A DNA stretch of 64,000 nucleotides from Terfezia claveryi (lineage: Eukaryota; Ascomycota; Pezizomycetes; Pezizales; Pezizaceae), in contig WHUX01000139.1 of NCBI GenBank assembly GCA_015179025.1, forward strand, positions 1 through 64,000, read 5' to 3'. A program made the translations under genes and the position numbers. Below the pieces are notes generated by a model. It was not told the origin of the DNA. It saw only the letters and a list, made by a program, of their open reading frames with translations, and ran no database searches. Every line of letters begins with the position of its first letter. Position 1 is the stretch's first letter. Below are positions 1-8,862 of the stretch, one piece after another.

Positions 1-278
1 ATGGAACCTAGCAGAATTCTTATTGAGCTTAAGGTTGACTGTATTTTTCTATACTTATAGATAAACCTAGTCCCCATTAAATTTGGAGAGAGTCAGAATA
101 CTTTTACTCTTAATGTTGCTACTAATAGCAATTATTGTTGGTATTATAAGGTTCACTAGAGTATAGCTAAAGTTTTAGACCATAGTCTATTCATTAGCTA
201 GAGTAAGGTTCATATAGTTAAGGTCAGTCTAAAGAACTATAATTTCTTAATTAATAGATCTCAGTTTTTGTTCAGCCA
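1..278 (-). pseudogene. Gag fragment of decayed Gypsy relic H (distal part)
   Basis: Read on the minus strand, this stretch aligns base for base with the gag gene of element B at about 28676-28943, with almost every CpG and many CpA dinucleotides changed to TpG/TpA. The FNGD-type segment of gag is recognisable at about positions 75-95. The rest of this gag lies at 6433-6631, on the far side of element A, so A landed in an already existing copy. The window begins inside the gene. The coding frame is broken by several stops and nothing functional remains. Similarity was judged by eye. Confidence 0.75.
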
Positions 279-778
279 TGTCACAACCATTGTTTCCTAG
301 CCAGGTTTGAGAGTCAGACGGGATTCCGTCCGACTCTCGTTATTGTTGATTGATATCATTGTTATCTCTGTTCCCGAGATAAGGGGTCTCGGGAACCTTA
401 TTCCTTCCAGTGGCCTTGGCCAGAAAGGAAGCCTGTATATATAGCTTGCTCTCTCCGCCCTCTCATTGGATCCCCATCCAACGTCTTGTATATCCAATAC
501 AGGACCTTGCCTCTCCCAGCGCTTGTGCACCTCCCTTGTGCACCCCCGCCTTGTCTCATGAACCACTCTGTAGCACAGCTGCCTCCCTCCAACACACGCG
601 GCAACTGCCTCCACGTGTCTCGTGCCCCTTGCCCTCTGCCTCTCTCGTACTTGCTCTTGCCCCCATTCTAGCCTTTTCTCCTAGTCACACACGTAGCATT
701 CCTACGTGTGTGTTACCCTAGCCTTGCCCTTACCCCAGCGTACCTCTTGGTCGCCTTGTCCCCGGAGCCATCGTTACA
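279..778 (+). repeat. 5' LTR of element A
   Basis: Begins TGTCACAACC and ends GTTACA, 500 bp. It carries a TATATATA box at 436-443 and, downstream, an inverted repeat (CATTGGAT / ATCCAACG) around 465-483. Unlike B and C it lacks the palindromic repeat based on CGAACA/TGTTCG found near the 5' end of their LTRs. The matching 3' LTR is 5928-6427. Confidence 0.92.
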
Positions 779-789
779 CTACGTTGGAT
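436..789 (+). promoter_or_regulatory. TATA box, probable RNA start and self-complementary primer site of A
   Basis: TATATATA lies at 436-443. Forty bases after its start, ATCCAACGT (476-484) is the exact complement of ACGTTGGAT (781-789), which begins 2 nt after the LTR end where the minus-strand primer must anneal. No tRNA-type TGG site is seen at the LTR border. In the Tf1/sushi group the 5' end of the transcript folds back onto such a site and primes reverse transcription; the same layout here suggests that mechanism. The RNA start itself is inferred. Confidence 0.6.
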
Positions 790-817
790 TGCTCTGACCA
801 ACTGCTATGTCCACATT

Positions 818-2017
818 ATGGCAACTCAAGAAACCACTCCTACGCTCCCAGGAGCTAGGTTCCAAGCCTGGCAAGCACTGCCAATTCCAAAAAATCAGAC
901 TGACTTCGACAACTATCGCAACACCATCATCGACATTTACCTCGCTGCGGACACCATGGGTTTGTAACTAGAAGCAGCCATGCGTGATGCTCAACAGAAA
1001 CTGGCCAGAGCCGAAGACGAAATCACAATACTTACAGAGGACCTTACATCCTGCCAGAAGGACTTGGCTAATGAAAAGAAGACTGTCCAAACCCTGACCA
1101 GGCCCCTGGACACCATAAACTCTGGGAATCAGGCACCTCAGGCCCCCAAAATACAGGACCTTCCCACTCTACTGAAATTCAAGGGTGAAAGGTCCCGCTT
1201 CAAACCTTAGATAAATTCAATCAATATCAAGCTAAATGGTGACACTGCAAAGTTCCCCACCGTCCAACACCGCTTGGCATACGTGTACGGCCTATTGGAG
1301 GATAAAGCCTTGGATCAAGTCCAACCATACGTCCAAGACTCAGGTATCAAACTAGCAGACGTTCCTGCACTATTCGCTATCCTTGATCAGATGTTTGGAG
1401 ATCCAGACCCTGCAGGAACAGCAACCACAGCCCTTCAGGCCCTAAGATAACGAGGCAATGACCTCTCGACATATGTAGCCGAATTCTCGAAGCTAGCGGT
1501 AGAGGTACCATGGAACGACCAGGTAAAACTGGAACAGTTCGAAGAGGGCCTTAGTGTTGAGATCAAAAAGCACCTTATTCTGTCTCCAGCCAAAACTCTT
1601 GAGGAGCTCATCGACCTGGCCTCGCAGGTGGAACAAAGGACAGCCAGGTTGGGGATGCAACAGGCCCAGATCCATCCCCCCCAGAACCCATCACAACCCC
1701 GCCTCCAGAATCAGCACCCCCAGAACCCATCGCAACCCCATCCCCAGAGTCAACCTGACCTAGTTAAGGCAGCACACCCTTCCATGGTAGCTGGGGGAAC
1801 CACCTCAATGGAACTATCTTCGGGAAGACCTCGGCTCACTCAGGGGGAAAGGGATCGCCGCCGCAATAATAGGCTATGCATTGCCTGCGGCAAGGGAGAC
1901 CACTTCATTGCGGCATGTCCCCTCCGCAAGAACCGCTCCCTGGCCGCCCACGCCATATCCGAATCACGGATCGAAGAAGTTGGTGAAGAGTCGGGAAAAG
2001 GGGAGTCCCTTGCCTAG
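818..2017 (+). pseudogene. gag of element A, three internal stops
   Basis: Codes for the capsid/nucleocapsid precursor of a chromovirus. The first ATG after the leader is at 818. The frame runs to the TAG at 2015-2017 and is interrupted by TAA at 965-967, TAG at 1208-1210 and TAA at 1448-1450. An N-terminal helical, charged segment precedes the capsid-like region (FKGERSR... LAYVYGLLE... SPAKTLEELI), a Pro/Gln-rich repeat (QNPSQP) and one CCHC zinc knuckle, CIACGKGDHFIAAC (about 1877-1918). B and C have the same order. The stops are C-to-T changes relative to them, so the copy was inactivated by point mutation rather than deletion. Confidence 0.85.
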
Positions 2018-2038
2018 TTACTGACAATAGCAAGGGAC
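1993..2038 (+). promoter_or_regulatory. -1 ribosomal frameshift signal, gag/pol of A
   Basis: In the gag frame the codons read TCG GGA AAA, giving the slippery heptamer G GGA AAA (1993-1999). After a 5-nt spacer a 9-bp stem GTCCCTTGC (2005-2013) / GCAAGGGAC (2030-2038) encloses the gag stop TAG (2015-2017). The pol frame is -1 relative to gag, so slipping here makes a Gag-Pol fusion. The same arrangement is found in B and C. In A the fusion would stop again at the TAA at 2053-2055. Confidence 0.75.
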
Positions 2039-5000
2039 CTGCCCAGGGTCATTAATCTTTGTCTATGTTTTTTTTACCCGTACCTATGTCCGTTGATGAA
2101 TCTCGCTTGTTTGGCGAGCATTTTGTAGTACCAATAACTGTTAAATTCAATGGTAAAACAGTGGTAACATCAGCTCTCATAGATTGTGGTGCTTTGGGGA
2201 TAGCCTTCATTGATCAGACCTTCGTCAGTAAAAACTCTATACCAACTGCCAAACTCCAGACCCCCCGCCTTCTCAATGTTATTAATGGCCGCCCTATCTC
2301 TTCTGGGGCTATTACCGATCTTGCCTGCCTGCCCAGTGCCATTGGGGACCATTCGGAGAGTCTACCGATGTTTGTGACCAAGTTCAAATACCCCATTGTT
2401 CTGGGCATTCCTTGGCTCCGAATGCATGACATCTCCGTTAACTTTGGCTCTTACACCTTAACTTCCAATAGTGGGTATTGCAAGAGGCACTGCAGTGCCC
2501 CACGAACTGCCGTTAAGGGGTTATATGCACTACCCCCCCCAGTAGAGGACCCTGCCCAGGTAGTACACCAAACCGCCATACACATCAATGTTGACAACCC
2601 TGTTCCCCTAGCTTCCCCAATATCCCCAGCCCCCGCGAAACCCCTGAATATTAACTTTATCAGAGCAGGGGCCTTCGCTTATCTCACTAAGAGGCATAAG
2701 CTCAAGGTGCATACTCTCTCAATTTATGAGATCAATTTGGAGATTAACAAGACAAGGTCTAAGGATAAGTGGAAATCCCTGGTCCCAGATGAATACCACG
2801 ATTTCATTGACCTATTTTCAGAAAAAGCCGCGGAAAAGCTTGCCCCCCATCGACCATATGACCACACAATTCCGCTGGTAGAGGGCAAGACCCCGCCTTA
2901 TGGACCCCTCTATAGAATGTCCCGGGTAGAGCTGGAAGCCCTAAAAAAGTACTTGGAGGAAAACCTCAACAAGAGCTTCATTCGCCATAGCTCTTTACCA
3001 GCAGGTACCCCAGTGCTTTTCGTGAAGAAATCGGATGGCTCTCTCCGGTTGTGTGTCGATTACCGGGGCCTAAACGAGATAACGGTCAAAAACAGGTACC
3101 CCCTACCCCTAATCCAGGAGACATTAGTTAGGCTCTCTAAGGCCAAATGGTTCACCAAACTGGATTTAAGAGGGGCTTACAACCTAGTACGGATTGCTGA
3201 GGGGGAGGAGTGGAAAACTGCCTTCCGAACACGATATGGCCATTTTGAGTATAATATGATGCCCTTTGACCTAACCAATGCCCCTGCCTCCTTCTAGCAC
3301 TTCATCAATGACACCTTGTGGGACTTCCTCGATGTGTTCTGTACAGCTTACCTAGACGATATCCTCATATACTTGGACTCCCTAGCGGAATACAAAATCC
3401 ATGTGAGGCAGGTGTTAGAGAAGCTGAAGAAGGCCGGATTATACCTGAAACCGGAGAAATGCGAGTTTCATGTATAGGAGGTCAAATATCTGGGGTTAAT
3501 CATCACTACAGAAGGTATCAGGATGGACCCCACCAAGGTTACTGCTATCCAGGAATGGCAAACCCCAGCAAATCTCAAGGACATCTAAGCCTTCCTGAGG
3601 TTCGCTAACTTTTACCGGCAGTTCATTCTAGGGTATTCGAAGATCATAGCCCCCCTCACCGCCCTAACCAAAAAAGACCGGCGTTTCGACTGGAATCCAG
3701 AAGCCCAATCTGCCTTCCAGAACCTCAAGGAAGCCTTCTGCTCAGCGCCAATCCTGGCACATTTCAACCCTGACCAGGAGTGTGTCGTCGAAACCGATGC
3801 CTCCGACTATGTCTCCACAGGAATCCTCTCTCAGAACAACGATAAAGGCATCCTCCACCCAGTGGCCTATTTCTCAAAGAAGCATTCCCCAGCTGAGTGC
3901 AACTACGAGATCTACGACAAGGAGCTGATGGCCATTATGCGAGCATTCAAGGAATGGAGGCCATATCTAGAGTCAGCCAAGGGGATTATCGAAGTACTTT
4001 CCGACCATAAAAACCTTGAGTACTTTACCACCACCAAGCTGCTCAACCGATGGCAGGCCAGGTGGTCGGAATTCCTCTCTTGGTTCAACTTTAAGATCAA
4101 GTACGGTCCTGGAAAAGCTGGTGGCAAGCCCGATGCGTTAACCCGGAGATCAGGAGATCTCTCTAAAGGGAGGGATGAAAGGCTAAAATACCAAAATCAG
4201 GTGGTATTGAAGCCCGAAAACCTTGATCTGGCGCCCAATGTCCTCGCTGATGCTGAGGTTGATGCGGAAGCCGAGGCCGCCATGGAAGCCAACCTCCGAC
4301 AACTAGTGAGACGGGGATACAAGGATGACCCCTTGGCCTAGGAAATTATCGCTGCAGTAGATTCTGGCCAGCGCCGCCACCCCAAGATCTCCCTAGCTGA
4401 GTGTACCATCCAGGAAGGACTCTTCTACCACCTCGAACGGCTGTATGTACCGGAAGGAGAGCTGCGCCTTCGATTGATCAAGGAACACCATGACAGCCTG
4501 GTTGCAGGTCACCCTGGAGTGGCCAAAACGTTAGAGCTTCTGGCCAGGGAGTACACATGGATCGACCAACAGAAGGACATAGAGCGCTATATATGGAACT
4601 GCCATATTTGCAAACATACTAAGCCTGTCTGCCACGCCCCATATGGGATGCTGAAACCTCTGGATATCCCTGATCGGCCGTGGCTGCACCTGACAATGGA
4701 CTTCGTAACAGGGTTGCTGGAAGATTTGGGGTTCAATGCCATCTTGATGGTAGTGGATTGCTTGACGAAAATCAGGCATGTTATACCTTGCCGGAATATC
4801 TGCTCTGCCCCAAAGTTAGCCAATCTCTACCTCAATAATATATTCCGATACCATGGCCTCCCTGAATCGATCGTATCCAACTGTGGCCCCCAGTTTACCT
4901 CAGAATTCTGGCAAGCCTTCTGCGAACTTTTGGAGATCAAAGTTCGTCTGTCAACAGCTTACCACCCCCAGACAGACGGCCAATTGGAGAGGATGAACGC

Positions 5001-5748
5001 CATTATAGAGCAGTATCTGAGGGCTTTCATCAATTACCAGCAGGACAACTGGGTTTCGTTACTGGCGACCTGCGAATTCGCCGCCAACAACCAGTTCTTG
5101 GAGTCCTCGAAAACCTCTCCCTTCCTGGCCAATTACGGTTGGCACCCCCGATTCGTGGATACCTTAGCGCCTCTACAGAAAGCCCATCTCCCGGCTAAGG
5201 AATTGGCAGCTGGAATTGCTGAACTCCACCATACCCTGAAGGCTGAGCTAGGGTATGCCCAGGCCAGGCAAGCAGAATATGCCAACGGATTACGGTTGCC
5301 AGCCCCAAGGTACCAGCCTGGAGACAAGGTATGGCTTTCTAGCAGACACTTCTGGACAGAACGGCCCTCCCGTAAGCTGGATCATAAGTTTCTAGGTCCC
5401 TACGAGGTGTTAGCGGCTATGGGCACTCATGCTTACCGACTGAGGTTTTCCAGGGAGATCAAGCGCCATCCGGTCGTTCATGTCTCGAAGATCGAGCCAG
5501 CCGCCGACGATCCTCTTCCAGGGCAAGAGCACCCCTCCCCTCCTTCTGTAGTGATTGCAGGTGAAGAGGAGTAGGAGGTTGAGGAGGTACTGGACTCCAG
5601 GAAGCGCTATGGACGAGTTCAGTACAAGGTCAAATGGTTAGGAGATGAGGAGACCACCTGGCAACCAGCAGAAGATCTAGAAAATGCTCCTGACCTGGTC
5701 ACTATATTCCACCAGCATTACCCTCTCAAGCCTCGCCCAGCTGAATAA
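2018..5748 (+). pseudogene. pol of element A (PR-RT-RH-IN-chromodomain), broken
   Basis: Protease: LIDCGALG replaces the family LIDCGASG at about 2182. RT is complete in outline, with YLDD after the stop at 3295-3297. RNase H has the ETDASDY motif. Integrase has the HHCC zinc-binding region (HH at about 4489, C..C near 4600) and the DDE core. A chromodomain follows the stop at 5572-5574 and ends at TAA 5746-5748. In-frame stops lie at 2053, 3295, 3475, 3586, 4339 and 5572, most explained by CpA-to-TpA or TGG-to-TAG changes against B and C. There are no large deletions. Confidence 0.9.
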
Positions 5749-5927
5749 TATTTTTGTCTTGTCTTCGTTGATTTGGAGTTGGAATTATGATTGTTGTTTT
5801 TGTTGTTGTTAGGTTGTCCAGCGTTGGGGTTGTGTTATGGGTTATTGGTTATTCGCCTATCTTGTTTGTTTGTTTTTTTTTCGCCTTGCCTTGCGTCGCT
5901 GAGGCTCCGAGCCTAAAGGGGGGATAG

Positions 5928-6427
5928 TGTCACAACCGTCCTTTCCTAGCCAGGTTTGAGAGTCAGACGGGATTTTGTCCGACTCTTGTTATTATTGATT
6001 AATATCGTTGTTATCTCTGTTTCTGAGATAGGGGGTCTTGGGAACCTTATTCCTTTCGGTGACTTTGGCCAGGAAGGAAGCCTGTATATATAGCTTGCTC
6101 TCTCCGCCCTCTCGTTGGATCCCCATCCAACGTCTTGTATATCCAATACAGGATCTTGCCTCTCCCAGCGCTTGTGCACCTCTTTTGTGCACCCCCCCCT
6201 TGTCTCATGAACCACTCTGCAGCACAGCTGCCTCCCTCCGACACACACGGCAACTGCCTCTGTATGTCTCGTGCCCCTTGCCCTCTGCCTCTCTCGCCCT
6301 TGCCCTTGCCCCCGTTCTAGCCTTTTCCCCTAGTCACATACGTAGCGTTCCTACGTTTGTGTCACCCTAGTCTTGCCCTTGCCTCGGCATACCCCTTGGT
6401 TGCCTTGTCCCCGAAGCCCTCGTTATA
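5928..6427 (+). repeat. 3' LTR of element A with polypurine tract
   Basis: Direct repeat of 279-778. The purine run AAAGGGGGGATAG (5915-5927) lies immediately upstream and is the expected plus-strand primer. The LTR ends TCGTTATA, with the terminal C of TTACA mutated, and is followed by the TSD AGCCA (6428-6432). The 3' untranslated part 5749-5914 is T/G rich and has no gene. Confidence 0.92.
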
Positions 6428-6432
6428 AGCCA

Positions 6433-6631
6433 TACCCAAGCTATTATTGAGTTCGGCCCTGATAGCATCTATAGCCTTAAGGATATTGATAACCTCTTGA
6501 CAATAAGTATTAAATTCATTTGTACCTAAGAGTATAGGGGAGCTTTTCTAGGTCTAGAACCTAATAATTGGTAGTATGAGAGCTGCTCTTAATATAACTG
6601 TATACCAGTTAGTCCAGAGAATCCAATATAG
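6433..6631 (-). pseudogene. Leader and gag start of relic H
   Basis: On the minus strand this matches the leader and first part of gag of element B (28479-28676). The primer-site region reads CTATATTGGAT for CTACGTTGGAT, and the start codon is ATA instead of ATG. It joins the fragment at 1-278 once element A is removed. It is heavily transition-mutated, with virtually no CpG left. Confidence 0.75.
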
Positions 6632-7242
6632 TATAATAAAGGCTCTAGAGATAAGGCAACTAAGGGGTATACAGAGGCAAAGGTAGGGCTAGGGTAAGAT
6701 ATACATAAGAATGCTATGTATATGACTAAGGGAAGACTAAAATAGGGGGGTAAGGGCAAAAGGCAAGAGGCAGAAGACATTTGAAAGTAGTTGCTATATA
6801 TATTTAAGGAAGGCAGCTATGTTGCAGAGTTGTTTACAAGATAAGATAAGGCAAAGGAGTGTACAAAGGGAGTATATCTTTAAGAAGAGAGGCAAGGTCC
6901 TGTATTATATATACAAGATATTAGATAGGGATCTAATGATAGTATAAGGGATAGGAGCTATATATATATAATTCTGAGCTAGAGCAATCAGAAGAAATAA
7001 GCTTTCTGAGATTCTATCTCAGGAGTCAAGTAGGATAGCAATAACCTATCATCTGTATCACAGGTAATAATTCATCACTTATATTATAGGTAATACCTAG
7101 AGCAATAACAAGGAGATAACTAATGAACAACAATACAATACTTAGGTAGAATTCTGTCTGAGTATCAAACAGAACTAAAGCAATACCCTATTACCTGTTA
7201 TCACAGGTAATGATAAAGACAACTAAGTATGCTATTGTGATA
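6632..7242 (-). repeat. Highly decayed LTR of relic H
   Basis: The reverse complement follows the LTR of the A/B/C family along its whole length: a TGTCACAAC-like start near 7242, the GAGTCAGAC and GACTCTC segments, a TATA-rich promoter (about 6955-6970), the CAATACAGGACCTTGCCTCT-like stretch (seen here with TpA changes) and the GAGCCNTNGTTACA-like end near 6632. It is a good example of an LTR stripped of CpG. The position of the outer end is accurate to a few bases only. Confidence 0.7.
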
Positions 7243-7541
7243 ATATTCATTAGAAGAGCTAGTAAGGAGATTTTTATAGATAGCTCAAGTTTAACCTCCC
7301 TTTTCTATTTACTTCTAAACTCTATGGGATATCACTAAAGCTTACTCAGAATCTATTAGTATTAAGGCTACACTAGAATTAAAGTTTTGTTCCCTTCCCT
7401 ACTTCTATATATTTAGCTAAAACTAATCTACTTCCTTATTATAATCTGCTTTCCTATTGTATACAGTACCAAGTTACCTTAAAATATGAAAATACCTCCA
7501 CTATAGACCTTTTACAATATACAATAATCTTATAGTATTCA
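7243..7541. other. AT-rich spacer, nothing recognised
   Basis: No open frame, tRNA, repeat unit or LTR edge could be supported here. It may be the mutated upstream part of the Copia pol whose end follows at 7542, but no motif proves it. Confidence 0.4.
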
Positions 7542-7706
7542 AAACACATCGATATACATTACTACTATGTTAGAGAATGCCTCCTGAACAACAAGTTTTC
7601 TCTTAAATATATAGAAACTACTAAAAATTCTGCTGATGTATTCACCAAGCCATTGGATACTCCAAAACACTCCAAGTTTACCATACAACTCGGGTGTACT
7701 GTCTGA
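7542..7706 (+). pseudogene. C-terminal end of a Ty1/Copia RNase H
   Basis: One frame of 54 codons ends with TGA at 7704-7706 and reads KHIDIHYYYVRE, then TTKNSADVFTKPL and FT.QLGC. These are the standard last motifs of Copia-type RNase H (KHIDIxYHxxR and ADxxTKxL). The upstream pol is not recognisable, so this is a truncated relic. Its 3' LTR probably starts just downstream. Confidence 0.8.
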
Positions 7707-7713
7707 GAGAGTG

Positions 7714-8220
7714 TGTTAAACACACATCCAATACACCCGGATAGCTATTGCGCCAACCGTTGTCCGGCAAAGACACTGTCCAGCAGAGCTGCTGTCCTAT
7801 CGCCACAAAGACAATATTCAGCTGAACTCGCACACATGCAAGCACCTAACGTCTGCACATACGCAAGTATTTTCCGTATGACGAGTTGAGTCACTGTGGT
7901 TGCCATCGACCGCTATCCGCGATCCTTGCATTTTCTCGCTTCTGATTGGTTGAATAACACATTCCTGCGCTTTGTCTTTACCCTAAAATTCCATGTATGT
8001 AGACAACGCTCAGGACCTGTATTTTTCACTGATTTAAGCAAGTCTTCAATTCGCTTCGTTCTCTATCGCATTATTTCACTCTTAAGTTCTATTGTTCCAC
8101 TTTGCGTTTTACCGTCCGCTCTAGTAGGCATATTATTACAGATCTGCTTTGCATCGTGCTCGCGCACCCGCTCCGCTCCGCTAGAATCACTTCCGCTGCC
8201 TAACAAGATATTCCAACATA
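7714..8220 (+). repeat. Probable 3' LTR of the Copia relic (limits tentative)
   Basis: TGTTAAACAC begins 8 bases after the RNase H stop, the usual position of a Copia 3' LTR, after a short purine run (GAGAGAG). The right edge is a guess based on the CCAACA near 8218. No second LTR is in the window, so neither the length nor a target duplication can be checked. Confidence 0.35.
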
Positions 8221-8862
8221 TTTTTTGTTGGGGGAGAGTACATCGTGGATCTGGTCGAGACGTTCTTCTCGAACCTAGATTTCGCATGAGCGGTGATGGG
8301 GTGATGGGGCTTTCCTTTGTGTTCAGGGGAGGGCCGGAGACAGGTCAGCGTGGTGGGGGAAGAAGATCTTGTTACCGAGGTGATGGTCGGACAGTGGGCG
8401 TGGTGGGGAGGGAGGGGTATTTTGTTTGGTTCGGGAGATAGGGCCTTCATGTAGCTCGTTGTTCCTTGGGCTTACCGAGTCTTCTGAGATGAGGGAACGG
8501 GACTGTCTGATAGCCTTAGGTTCCGACTCGGAAAAAACTAATAAAATAAATAAAGGTATATTTCCAGATATTGGCGCAATTGCAGTTGCAGGGGCAGAGA
8601 TATTGGTATGTTATATATATTCCACGCACGAACTGGGAAATATGATCCTCGCAGGGAAATCCTTTCAGAAATAGGTTGTAAAAGACCACGGTCCATTGCG
8701 TATATCAGAGACAAAATCGACCGGTAGGTCAGATCGGCGAACGTTAGTATGCACATACACAAAATCGCACCAACGTCAATCGAGAAGATAATTGCTCAAG
8801 TAGAGACCCATGCTATAATTGAGCAGTTGCCTCTATAGCTACATCACCATCAACAGATCAGT
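8221..8862. other. Intergenic region 3' of the Cue2-like gene
   Basis: Holds the 3' flank of the minus-strand gene that ends at 8863. Open frames on both strands around 7896-8450 are low in complexity (Arg/Gly rich), overlap each other and match no family, so no gene is called. Confidence 0.4.

Larger units (their letters stand above)
279..6427 (+). mobile_element. Ty3/Gypsy chromovirus element A, complete but inactivated
   Basis: Two direct LTRs of about 500 bp (TGTCACAACC to TTACA/TTATA) bound the element, and the 5-bp target duplication AGCCA is present on both sides (274-278 and 6428-6432). The order is LTR, leader, gag with CCHC knuckle, protease, reverse transcriptase, RNase H, integrase, chromodomain, polypurine tract, LTR. 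Gag carries three nonsense codons and Pol about six, mostly CAG/CAA to TAG/TAA, so this copy is dead in cis. It belongs to the same family as B, C and relic H, and it sits inside the gag of H. Confidence 0.95.

Noticed and set aside
1..278. A plus-strand reading frame starting at ATG 1 that seems to continue in frame across element A to about 6575
   Set aside because: The minus strand aligns with gag of element B throughout, so the plus-strand frame is a by-product of low-stop AT-rich sequence.
7896..8441. 181-codon plus-strand frame next to the Copia tail
   Set aside because: Low-complexity Arg/Gly end, no domain, overlaps antisense frames, and partly lies in the presumed LTR.
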